From: Clostridiales bacterium
GTDB lineage: Bacteria; Bacillota; Clostridia; Clostridiales; Caloramatoraceae
DNA length: 10,126 bases
Reading direction: 5' to 3'
Assembly (NCBI GenBank): GCA_026416355.1
Contig: JAOAFH010000133.1
Span: forward strand, 1-10,126
The notes beneath the pieces are model-generated. The model was not told the DNA's origin. It saw only the letters and a list, made by a program, of their open reading frames with translations, and did not search any database. Positions within the stretch are counted from its first letter, which is position 1. The number at the start of each line of letters is the position of its first letter. The translations under genes were made by a program, and so were the position numbers. Of the stretch, positions 1 through 6,216 are shown in pieces.

Positions 1-738
1 CACGGAACATTTTTATCTGGTGTAATAGCATCTCAAGGAAATACCAACAAAGCATATAAAGGTATTGCACCTGATTCAAAACTGTGTATATTTAAGTGTT
101 TTGATTCTTTGGGATTTGGAACAATGTCTGATATTATAATGGCACTTGATGAGCTTATTATGATAAAGGAAGAATATAATGTACGAGTTGCTTGTTTGCC
201 ATTTGAATTTCCATATTTAAATAAGCTATACAAAAATCCACTTGAAGAAATAATTAATAAACTTATTGATAATAATATAGCTGTTGTCGTACCTTCGGGA
301 AATTTAGGTCCGCAAAATATGAGTATATATTTCCCGGGTAATATGAAAAATGTAATAACTGTTGGTGGTGCTTCTGTCGATTTATACTCAAAACAAGTAA
401 AAATTGCTTCTTTTTCAGGAAGAGGTCCAACAATTGACGGAATTAATAAACCTGATTTTGTTGTTCCTTGTACAAATGTGTTGTCATTAAATTGCGACAC
501 CACATATAAACCTCATCTTAAATACAAAGTTTCACTTAATAATCCATATAAAACTGCCTCAGGTACCTCTATATCTTGTGCAGCTATTTGTGCTAGTATA
601 GCAATATTATTAGAAAAAACGCCAGAACTTTCAGTTAAAGATATAAAAAGTATGCTTATTCTATCCACTAAAACAATTGGCGAAAACAAAAGTGCTCAAG
701 GTGCAGGTATGTTTATATTTGAACGCATAATAAAATAA
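1..738 (+). CDS. Subtilisin-family (S8) serine peptidase, 5'-truncated by the window edge
   Basis: This is the C-terminal 245 residues of a subtilase, a serine endopeptidase using an Asp-His-Ser triad. The open frame runs from base 1. Its first three codons read HGT, the motif around the catalytic His, so the prodomain or signal and the Asp motif lie upstream of the window. The oxyanion-hole Asn is in PSGN (Asn codon 301-303), and the nucleophile is in SGTSIS (Ser codon 568-570). FSGRGP and GIAPDSKL are further family motifs. About 55 residues follow the Ser, close to the length in subtilisin, so the catalytic domain ends normally with no C-terminal extension. The segment between Asn and Ser is some 20 residues longer than in subtilisin. 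Two Cys lie just after the catalytic Ser (SISCAAIC), which is unusual for a secreted protease. Whether it is secreted or intracellular cannot be judged without the N-terminus. The first visible ATG (109) is not the real start, because the His lies upstream of it. Confidence 0.93.
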   Translation, partial: HGTFLSGVIASQGNTNKAYKGIAPDSKLCIFKCFDSLGFGTMSDIIMALDELIMIKEEYNVRVACLPFEFPYLNKLYKNPLEEIINKLIDNNIAVVVPSGNLGPQNMSIYFPGNMKNVITVGGASVDLYSKQVKIASFSGRGPTIDGINKPDFVVPCTNVLSLNCDTTYKPHLKYKVSLNNPYKTASGTSISCAAICASIAILLEKTPELSVKDIKSMLILSTKTIGENKSAQGAGMFIFERIIK

Positions 739-758
739 GCCCAGTTTGGGCTTATTTT
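732..758. terminator. Bidirectional rho-independent terminator between convergent genes
   Basis: An 11-bp perfect inverted repeat (732-742 AAAATAAGCCC with 748-758 GGGCTTATTTT) surrounds a short AGTTT loop. The G/C core is flanked by A-runs on one side and T-runs on the other, so it can terminate in both directions. The plus-strand stop TAA (736-738) and the minus-strand stop (752-754) both lie in the stem and pair with each other. It serves the protease gene from the left and the M23 peptidase gene from the right. Confidence 0.88.
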
Positions 759-2101
759 ATATATTTAAGTGGGTTTTGAGGTACTCCATTTTTTCTAACT
801 TCAAAATGTAGATGAGGTCCTGTTGACCTACCTGTTGAACCAACAGCTGCTATAAGCTGTCCCTTTGATACTCTTGTACCTTCGGATACATAAAGCTTAC
901 TTGCATGACCATAAACAGTTCTATATCCATTTCCATGTTCAATCATTATAACCTTGCCATAACCTGACATCCAGCCAGAATAAACCACTTTTCCTGCATC
1001 TGCAGCATGAATAGGTGTTCCTGTAGGAGCCCCAATATCAACTCCTTCATGCATCCTTCCCCATCTTCTTCCAAAATAAGAGGTTATACCTCCTCTAGAT
1101 GGCCTTATAAATGCACCTGAAGCAACTAAATTAGATTGCTTTGTTCCTACAACTACAACCTTTTTTTGTGGTTCCTTTACAAGTTTAGATACTAATAATG
1201 TTTCATCTATTATACTTCCATTTACAACTTTAACCTTTTTTCTAACTTCAGCAAGACCATTTGATCCTTCTTGTTTTACAACTGTTTTACCTTTGGCCAT
1301 TTGATTATCTTTTATTTCTTCAACATCACATGGAACTTCTTCATTTGAAGCTATTGTTAGTTCCATTTCAACATTGAAGTATGGCTCATTTTTAACTATC
1401 TTTATTTCTTGGCCTGGCTTAATCTTTTCTAAGTTTAATGAAGGATTGTATGATGCTATCTGATCTATACTATAACCTAAATCCATGGTTATCTTCCAGA
1501 TAGTATCTCCTTCTTTTACAACATATTTTTCTTCCTTTAATCTTCCTTTAATTATTTTTTCTGCAACTTCATCTACATCTTCAATCTGATTAGCATTTAC
1601 AAATTCTACAGTTGTTTTTATATTTTGATCTATCTTAAATGCGTTTATTTCTACATTTTTTATTCCAGAGTAATTTGGTGTATATCTCTTTTTTAGTGTT
1701 TCTAGTAAAGATTCATATTCTTTTTGATTTTGTAATGTTGCAACCTTTTCATTACCTATTGTTACTACGTATGCAGGTATCTTTAATCCTAGCTCTTTTC
1801 TAACTTTAGCTTCAAGTTGATGTTCATCTAATGTAGCTGTTTTTATATTTGTATATGTAACTACTTCTATATCTTTTGCTATATCTATTCCATCAGTTGA
1901 TTTTATCTTGTCTTCAACAATGTTTACTATTTCTTTTCCCTTTATATACCCTATTTCATTGCCTTTAACCTTAACTAAAAATACTGAGTTTGATGTAATA
2001 TAGATGTTTAATACTAAAAGTGTTGCTGCAAATCCTACTAACACCCCTATTAAGCTGTTGTACTCTACCTTACTTAAAATACGTTTTAAATTAAAATCCA
2101 C
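752..2101 (-). CDS. Membrane-anchored LysM-G5-M23 peptidoglycan peptidase
   Basis: Zinc metallopeptidase of the M23 (lysostaphin/LytM) family, expected to cleave peptide cross-links or stems of the cell wall. With a start at 2101 it has 449 residues. One hydrophobic segment lies at about 16-35, after a short basic N-terminus, and probably acts as a signal anchor placing the rest outside. About 150 residues without a motif I can name follow. Then come a LysM peptidoglycan-binding domain at about 193-236 (YVVKEGDTIW start), a G5-type domain at about 240-318, and the M23 domain to the C-terminus. The zinc and catalytic motifs are intact: HEGVD (H351, D355), YGHA (H399) and HLHFE (H430, H432). 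An upstream GTG at 2122 would be in frame, but translation from it would include the Shine-Dalgarno sequence, so I chose 2101 (GTG at 2104 is the alternative). The gene appears monocistronic. The exact cleavage specificity, and any role in sporulation or growth, cannot be read from the sequence. Confidence 0.92.
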   Translation of the reverse strand: MDFNLKRILSKVEYNSLIGVLVGFAATLLVLNIYITSNSVFLVKVKGNEIGYIKGKEIVNIVEDKIKSTDGIDIAKDIEVVTYTNIKTATLDEHQLEAKVRKELGLKIPAYVVTIGNEKVATLQNQKEYESLLETLKKRYTPNYSGIKNVEINAFKIDQNIKTTVEFVNANQIEDVDEVAEKIIKGRLKEEKYVVKEGDTIWKITMDLGYSIDQIASYNPSLNLEKIKPGQEIKIVKNEPYFNVEMELTIASNEEVPCDVEEIKDNQMAKGKTVVKQEGSNGLAEVRKKVKVVNGSIIDETLLVSKLVKEPQKKVVVVGTKQSNLVASGAFIRPSRGGITSYFGRRWGRMHEGVDIGAPTGTPIHAADAGKVVYSGWMSGYGKVIMIEHGNGYRTVYGHASKLYVSEGTRVSKGQLIAAVGSTGRSTGPHLHFEVRKNGVPQNPLKYIK

Positions 2102-2108
2102 CACTTCC

Positions 2109-2114
2109 CCTCCT
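2109..2114 (-). promoter_or_regulatory. Shine-Dalgarno site that decides the M23 peptidase start
   Basis: The minus strand reads AAAGGAGGGGAAGTGGTGGAT. The AGGAGG core lies 7 bases before the GTG at 2101 and 4 bases before the GTG at 2104. The longest open frame starts at a GTG (2122) upstream of this core and would translate it as KKGGE. A 7-base gap is standard, so 2101 is the preferred start. Confidence 0.75.
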
Positions 2115-2131
2115 TTCTTCACACAATATAT

Positions 2132-2160
2132 ATAATACTATAAATGAGATATTTTCGCAA
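2132..2160 (-). promoter_or_regulatory. Putative promoter of the M23 peptidase gene
   Basis: On the minus strand a -35-like TTGCGA (2160-2155) is followed after 17 bases by a -10-like TATTAT (2137-2132), upstream of the peptidase gene in the divergent intergenic region. Each hexamer differs from the sigma-A consensus at a small number of positions. The region is very A/T-rich, so other -10-like strings are present and the choice is tentative. Confidence 0.45.
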
Positions 2161-2221
2161 CAAAGGAGTTTTCCTTCTTATTCTATGTTTATTTTATTTA
2201 ATTTATTCGTATTCATATTTA

Positions 2222-2250
2222 TTGAGGCTAATTGTTTCATCTGATATAAT
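2222..2250 (+). promoter_or_regulatory. Putative sigma-A promoter of the dnaD-like/helicase-loader operon
   Basis: TTGAGG (2222-2227) and a perfect TATAAT (2245-2250) are separated by 17 bases. The -10 is preceded by TG one base upstream (TGATATAAT), an extended -10. The expected transcription start is near 2257, about 30 bases before the ATG at 2286. The ribosome-binding site is AGGAAGTG (2273-2280). Confidence 0.7.
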
Positions 2251-2285
2251 AGTATAAGTCAAAATATCCACTAGGAAGTGATAAA

Positions 2286-3227
2286 ATGCCAAACATTATT
2301 CTATCTCCACCAAAATCTGATTTTATTCCTGTTTCAGCTGTTTTTATAGATAAATACATGCCAAAATCACATGGAGATTATGTTAAGGTATACTTGATGT
2401 TACTTAGAATGTCCTATTCTAATAAACAGTGTTCTACCGACATAATATCAAAAAAACTAAACATTCCTGAGTCAGAGGTTATAAATGCACTAGGATACTG
2501 GCAAGAAAATAGACTAATATCTATATCAGATGAAGGTGAAATAACATTCAATGATTTATCATTAGATGAAGATACATGTTTTATGATGATTTCAGATAAC
2601 AATAAAAACATATATAAAGAAATAGAAATTGCCCTTAGAAGACCTCTTACCCCTTCAGACTATAAGTTTTTTGTTTTAATGATGGATAAGTTTGGTTTTT
2701 CAATTGAGGTTCTAAATTTCTTAATCGAATATTGTGTTTCTAAAAAGAAAACAGATATTAGATATATAGAAAAAGTAGGTATAGCTTGGCATGATAAAGG
2801 AATAAAAACAATAGAAGATGCTCAAAAATATCTAAAGCAATATGAGGAAAAATGGATTAATTATAGAAAAATACTTAACTATATAGGACTTAAGGATACA
2901 GATATATCTACACCTCAAGAAGAAATTTTAGAAAAATGGCTATATAATTACAAAATGCCTGTTGAAGTTGTTTTAGAGGCTTGTAAGATTGGGATAATGA
3001 GAATAAATGAAGCCAATTTAAATTATATCGATAAGATTGTTACCGATTGGCATAAGCTTGGTATTAAATCTATAAACGATATTTCAAAACTAGATAAAAA
3101 AGTTACCAAAAAAGAAAAGAATACTAAAATAAATCATCCATATATAACATATAGCGGTCAAAGACAATACGATGTAAGTGAACTTGAGAAAAAACTCCTA
3201 GGAAGGGGGGAGCTAAATGAAGAATAA
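2286..3227 (+). CDS. DnaD-like replication initiation protein with two DnaD C-terminal-type domains
   Basis: A 313-residue protein of the DnaD/DnaB family of Firmicutes, which remodels origin DNA and helps bring the helicase loader to it. The N-terminal ~100 residues look like a winged helix (YVKVYLMLLRMSY, then STDIISKKLNIPESEVINAL). Two copies of the small helical DnaB_2/DnaD module follow. The first, at about 118-188, carries YIEKVGIAW (Y160-W168) followed by HDKGI. The second, at about 200-275, carries YIDKIVTDW (Y247-W255) followed by HKLGI. This YxxxIxxxW signature contacts DNA in the family. The ATG at 2286 has AGGAAGTG five bases upstream. The last 11 bases overlap the start of the helicase-loader gene, so the two are translationally coupled. 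The winged helix plus two modules also resembles Bacillus DnaB, so I leave the symbol blank. Confidence 0.87.
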   Translation: MPNIILSPPKSDFIPVSAVFIDKYMPKSHGDYVKVYLMLLRMSYSNKQCSTDIISKKLNIPESEVINALGYWQENRLISISDEGEITFNDLSLDEDTCFMMISDNNKNIYKEIEIALRRPLTPSDYKFFVLMMDKFGFSIEVLNFLIEYCVSKKKTDIRYIEKVGIAWHDKGIKTIEDAQKYLKQYEEKWINYRKILNYIGLKDTDISTPQEEILEKWLYNYKMPVEVVLEACKIGIMRINEANLNYIDKIVTDWHKLGIKSINDISKLDKKVTKKEKNTKINHPYITYSGQRQYDVSELEKKLLGRGELNEE

Positions 3228-4200
3228 GTACACTTCTGAAATAATTAAAGAGTATGAAAAGCTCCAAGAGACGGCAAAACAAGAACAACAAAAAAGAATA
3301 AACGAAATATACTTTAAAATTCCTAGAATAAAAGAAATTGATGAGCAAATTTCTTCAATAGGGTTTAAAATTGCAACTTCTATTATTTCAAAGGATATAG
3401 AAAATGTAGAAGAATATATTAAAATGCAAAGTGAGAAAATAACTGATTTAAAAATAGAAAAAACCGAACTTTTATCAAGATATGGCTATCCAATAGACTA
3501 TATGGAAATTAAATATAAATGCAAAAAATGCAAAGATACAGGCTTTACAGAAAATAAATATTGTAGTTGCTTTAGACAAAAATTAATCAATAGATACTAT
3601 CAACAATCTAATTTAAGAGATATCTTAAAAATAGAAAACTTCGATACATTTAATTTCGAATATTACCCAAATAGGCCATATAACAATGAGTCTTTAACTC
3701 CTAGAGAAAATATAGAAAGAATATATGCCTATGCAGTAAACTATACTAAAAACTTTGATAAATTAAACGAAAGCTTGTTTTTCTATGGCAGTTCTGGTCT
3801 TGGAAAAACCTTTTTATCAAACTGTATTGCAAAGGAACTTTTAGATAAAGGAAAGGTTGTTATCTATCAGACTGCATCAAACCTTATGGATATCATTAGA
3901 AAAAGTAGATTCGAAGATACTTCAAATACAAATGAATTAAATGAACTTCTTGAATGTGATTTTCTAATTATAGATGATTTAGGAACCGAACCAGTTACTC
4001 CATATTCATATTCAGAACTATTTAATGTTATAAATACTAGAATACTTAATAAAAAGAAAATGCTAATCTCAACAAACTTTCATCTAAACGATATAATACA
4101 AAACTATCCCGAAAGAATTACCTCAAGAATCCTAGGGCACTTTACATTATTTAAGTTCTTTGGAGAGGATATAAGAATTCAAAAGAAGTTTAAAAAATAA
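3217..4200 (+). CDS. DnaI/DnaC-type AAA+ replicative helicase loader with N-terminal zinc finger
   Basis: ATP-dependent loader expected to place the replicative helicase ring on DNA at the origin or at restarted forks. It has 327 residues. Residues 1-95 are charged and helical, probably coiled coil. A four-Cys zinc-binding cluster follows (C102, C105, C116, C118, CxxC...CxC), as in DnaI-type loaders. The AAA+ core has Walker A GSSGLGKT (191-198), Walker B LIIDDLG (D253, D254), a sensor-1-like STN in LISTNFH and a conserved arginine stretch ERITSRI near the C-terminus. The start is the ATG at 3217, preceded by GGAAGGGGGGAG and overlapping the DnaD-like gene by 11 bases, so the pair should be made together. 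As I recall, a DnaD-like gene and a loader gene are likewise adjacent in Clostridioides difficile. The helicase itself is not in the window. Annotation pipelines often call such proteins 'DnaC' or 'IstB-like', but no transposase is near, so IstB is unlikely. Confidence 0.9.
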   Translation: MKNKYTSEIIKEYEKLQETAKQEQQKRINEIYFKIPRIKEIDEQISSIGFKIATSIISKDIENVEEYIKMQSEKITDLKIEKTELLSRYGYPIDYMEIKYKCKKCKDTGFTENKYCSCFRQKLINRYYQQSNLRDILKIENFDTFNFEYYPNRPYNNESLTPRENIERIYAYAVNYTKNFDKLNESLFFYGSSGLGKTFLSNCIAKELLDKGKVVIYQTASNLMDIIRKSRFEDTSNTNELNELLECDFLIIDDLGTEPVTPYSYSELFNVINTRILNKKKMLISTNFHLNDIIQNYPERITSRILGHFTLFKFFGEDIRIQKKFKK

Positions 4201-4233
4201 AAATGGCCACCACAGAAGGGTGGTCATTTTTAT
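4197..4233. terminator. Bidirectional rho-independent terminator between helicase-loader gene and rbsR
   Basis: A 15-bp inverted repeat (4197-4211 with 4219-4233, one G-T wobble, loop ACAGAAG) has the G/C-rich core GGCCACC/GGGTGGTC. A T-run follows on the plus strand (4227-4231), with A-rich sequence on the other side. The stop codons of both genes (4198-4200 plus, 4230-4232 minus) lie at the stem base and pair with each other. It should end the helicase-loading operon rightwards and the ribose operon leftwards. Confidence 0.9.
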
Positions 4234-5228
4234 GTGGTTCCTCTTATTATAAGTTTTGGTGTAAAATAATGCGTTTTTTCAATACTTTCTTCGTTATTTA
4301 TTAGCTTTATAAGTAAATTACATGCATCTTTACCCATATCGTAAATTGGTTGTGCAATTGTAGTTAATTCTGGTTCAACAAATTCTGATATTTGAATATT
4401 GTCAAACCCCATTACACTTATATCCTGTGGAATTTTATATCCATTTCTTAATAATACCTTAATCCCTCCAAAAGCCATCATATCATTACTATAAAAAATT
4501 GCATCTATATCATTAATTTTATTAATTATCTCCTCAGTAACACGTTTCCCTGATTCCAATGTAAAATCTCCTTCAAAAATTAAATCATCAGAATATAAAC
4601 CATATTTTTGCATAGTATCTTTATATCCTTTAAATCTCTGTTTAGATATTTCTAGTGTACTTGTACCATTCACAAATATAATTCTTTTTTTATCGTTTTT
4701 AATTAAATACTCAACTCCCTCAACTACACCCTCATAATTTTTACAATAAACCCCATAGTTCTCTTCAAATCCATCTATATATCTGTCCACCAAAACAAAA
4801 GGTACATTGTTTTCTTTAATTAATTTAAGGCTTTTCTTACTCTCTCCACCAGATATAAAAATAATTCCATCTATTAATTTACTTATTAGAAGTTTTACAT
4901 ATTCCTCTTCCTTTTTCATCTTGTTATCAGTATTACATAATATAACATTATAACCTAATTTGTTAGCCTCATCTTCTATTGCCCTTGCCATCTCTGAAAA
5001 AAAAGGATTTGTTATATCAGGCAATATAATGCCTATTGAATAGCTTTTGTTAGTTGCAAGACTTCTTGCTATGGAATTTGGTATATAATTAAGTTCCTTT
5101 GCTACTTTTAGTATTCTTTGTCTTGTTTCATCACTTATATTTATATCTTTTTTGTTGAAAACCATCGAAACCGTTGCTTTTGATACCCCTGCAACTTTTG
5201 CTACATCATTTATTGTAACCTTTCTCAT
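4230..5228 (-). CDS. rbsR: LacI-family transcriptional regulator of the ribose operon (RbsR-like)
   Basis: A 332-residue repressor of the LacI/GalR family. The helix-turn-helix occupies about residues 4-25 (VTINDVAKVAGVSKATVSMVFN), and the hinge helix is NSIARSLA, with L57 in the position that wedges into the central CpG of LacI-family operators. A type I periplasmic-binding-like sugar domain follows (SIGIILPDITNPFFSEM, VDRYIDG, MGFDN). Several of these effector-pocket motifs (NPFF, DR, FDN) match those in RbsB, which supports ribose as ligand. At the position equivalent to LacI Arg22 it has Met (M22), so its operator need not look like a lac or cre site. The start is the ATG at 5228-5226, with AAGGGGG five bases upstream. 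It is the last gene of the ribose operon, 59 bases after rbsB with a strong hairpin between. Specificity for ribose is inferred mainly from context. Confidence 0.87.
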   Translation of the reverse strand: MRKVTINDVAKVAGVSKATVSMVFNKKDINISDETRQRILKVAKELNYIPNSIARSLATNKSYSIGIILPDITNPFFSEMARAIEDEANKLGYNVILCNTDNKMKKEEEYVKLLISKLIDGIIFISGGESKKSLKLIKENNVPFVLVDRYIDGFEENYGVYCKNYEGVVEGVEYLIKNDKKRIIFVNGTSTLEISKQRFKGYKDTMQKYGLYSDDLIFEGDFTLESGKRVTEEIINKINDIDAIFYSNDMMAFGGIKVLLRNGYKIPQDISVMGFDNIQISEFVEPELTTIAQPIYDMGKDACNLLIKLINNEESIEKTHYFTPKLIIRGTT

Positions 5229-5246
5229 ATTAGCCCCCTTGAAACT

Positions 5247-5274
5247 TAATGCGTCATCTTTTGATGACGCATTA
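5247..5274 (-). other. Perfect 12-bp intercistronic hairpin between rbsB and rbsR
   Basis: Bases 5247-5258 and 5263-5274 are perfectly complementary around a 4-base loop (GCGTCATC arm core, TTTT loop on the plus strand). In the operon's direction it is followed by AAGTTTC, a poor U-tract, so it would be at best a weak terminator. It may instead protect the 3' end of upstream rbs mRNA or mark a processing site. The opposite strand has a better T-rich tail (ATTATTTTAA), but no plus-strand gene would use it. It ends 6 bases before the rbsR ribosome-binding site. Confidence 0.8.
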
Positions 5275-5279
5275 TTTTA

Positions 5280-5308
5280 ATTATATATTACTTCTTAATT
5301 ACTTTTAA
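5280..5308 (-). promoter_or_regulatory. Possible weak internal promoter for rbsR
   Basis: The minus strand has a perfect TATAAT (5285-5280) just after the rbsB stop codon, with TTAAAA (5308-5303; four of six consensus bases) 17 bases upstream, inside the end of rbsB. If used, transcription would start near 5273, at the base of the rbsB-rbsR hairpin. Given the A/T content a chance match is quite possible. Confidence 0.25.
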
Positions 5309-6196
5309 ATCAACTGGGATTTGTTTTTCAACTTGTTCTCCCTTTATAAACTTAACTGCATTTTCTACTGCTAAACTTCCCATTACATCTGGTTGTTGTG
5401 CAATTGTTGCTGCCATTTCACCATTTTGTACAGCTGTTACTGCATCTGGAGTTCCATCAAATCCTACAACTAAAACCTTTTTATTTGCTGCAGTAAGTGC
5501 CTTTATAGCACCTAGAGCCATTTCATCATTGTGTGCAAATACAGCATCAAAATTTGGATTTGCTTGAATAATATTTTCCATAACATTTAATCCCTTTTGT
5601 CTGTCGAAATCAGCTGATTGGCTTGCAACAACCTTAACTCCATCTTTTCCATCTACTACTTCATGGAATCCCTTTCCTCTATCCCTTGTTGCTGATGCAC
5701 CAGGTATACCTTGAAGTTCAACTATATTTGCTTTTCCACCTAATGTATCTAATATAAATTGTCCTGCAAGCTTTCCACCCGCAACATTGTCTGATGCAAT
5801 ATGACATGATACATCGACTCCATTTGCGGCTCTATCAACTGTAATAACTGGAATATTTTTATCTTTAGCTACTGATATTGAATTAGCTACAGCATCACTA
5901 TCTGTTGGATTTATAATTAAAACTGCAATTCCTTGTTGTACTAAATCTTCAACATTTGATCTTTCCTTTGAAGCATCATTTTGCGAATCAAGAATAATTA
6001 CTTCATAGCCAAGTTCCTTAGCCTTCTTTTCTGCACCTTCCTTCATTGATACAAAGAAAGGATTATTAAGTGTAGAAATTACCATACCTATCTTTTTGCT
6101 ACCTTCTGTAGTTGACTTGTTTGCACATCCAGTAAATGTACCTAGTAAAAGTATAAAGGATAGAAGCATTGATAAGGTTTTTAGGATTTTTTTCAT
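5288..6196 (-). CDS. rbsB: Ribose ABC transporter substrate-binding lipoprotein
   Basis: A 302-residue sugar-binding protein of the type I periplasmic family, anchored outside the membrane as a lipoprotein. A basic N-terminus and hydrophobic run lead to the lipobox-like FTGC with C24 as the expected lipidated residue; Phe at -3 is less usual than Leu. The mature part closely follows E. coli RbsB as I recall it: STLNNPFF (41-48), LDSQN, INPTDSDAV (95-103), VDRAANG with D121-R122, SHIASDN-like CHIASDN, ATRDRGKGF, SADFDRQKGLNVM, AHNDEMALGA, GFDGTPDAV and TIAQQPD. These cover the known ribose-contacting Asn, Phe, Asp-Arg, Arg, Asn, Asp and Gln positions, so ribose is a strong assignment. The ATG at 6196 has AAGGGGG ten bases upstream. 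The gene lies 20 bases after rbsC. Confidence 0.95.
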   Translation of the reverse strand: MKKILKTLSMLLSFILLLGTFTGCANKSTTEGSKKIGMVISTLNNPFFVSMKEGAEKKAKELGYEVIILDSQNDASKERSNVEDLVQQGIAVLIINPTDSDAVANSISVAKDKNIPVITVDRAANGVDVSCHIASDNVAGGKLAGQFILDTLGGKANIVELQGIPGASATRDRGKGFHEVVDGKDGVKVVASQSADFDRQKGLNVMENIIQANPNFDAVFAHNDEMALGAIKALTAANKKVLVVGFDGTPDAVTAVQNGEMAATIAQQPDVMGSLAVENAVKFIKGEQVEKQIPVDLKVIKK

Positions 6197-6216
6197 TTTC
6201 TCATTTCCCCCTTAAT

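Noticed and set aside
33..503. 156-codon minus-strand open frame opposite the subtilase
   Set aside because: It lies wholly opposite a clear protease coding frame, has no recognisable motif and a low-complexity composition typical of an antisense shadow.
2163..2176. Small AAGGA...TCCTT inverted repeat between the divergent promoters
   Set aside because: A five-base stem with no U-tract and no link to a gene end is too weak to call a terminator or operator.
2286..4200. Possible prophage or IS origin of the DnaD-like/loader pair (DnaC/IstB-type genes occur in phages and IS21)
   Set aside because: No integrase, transposase, phage structural gene or terminal repeat is nearby, base composition matches the surroundings, and the pairing is as expected for a clostridial chromosome.
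5246..5272. Tiny reading frame MRHQKMTH within the rbsB-rbsR hairpin, suggestive of a leader peptide
   Set aside because: There is no ribosome-binding site before its ATG, and the frame follows from the palindrome itself.
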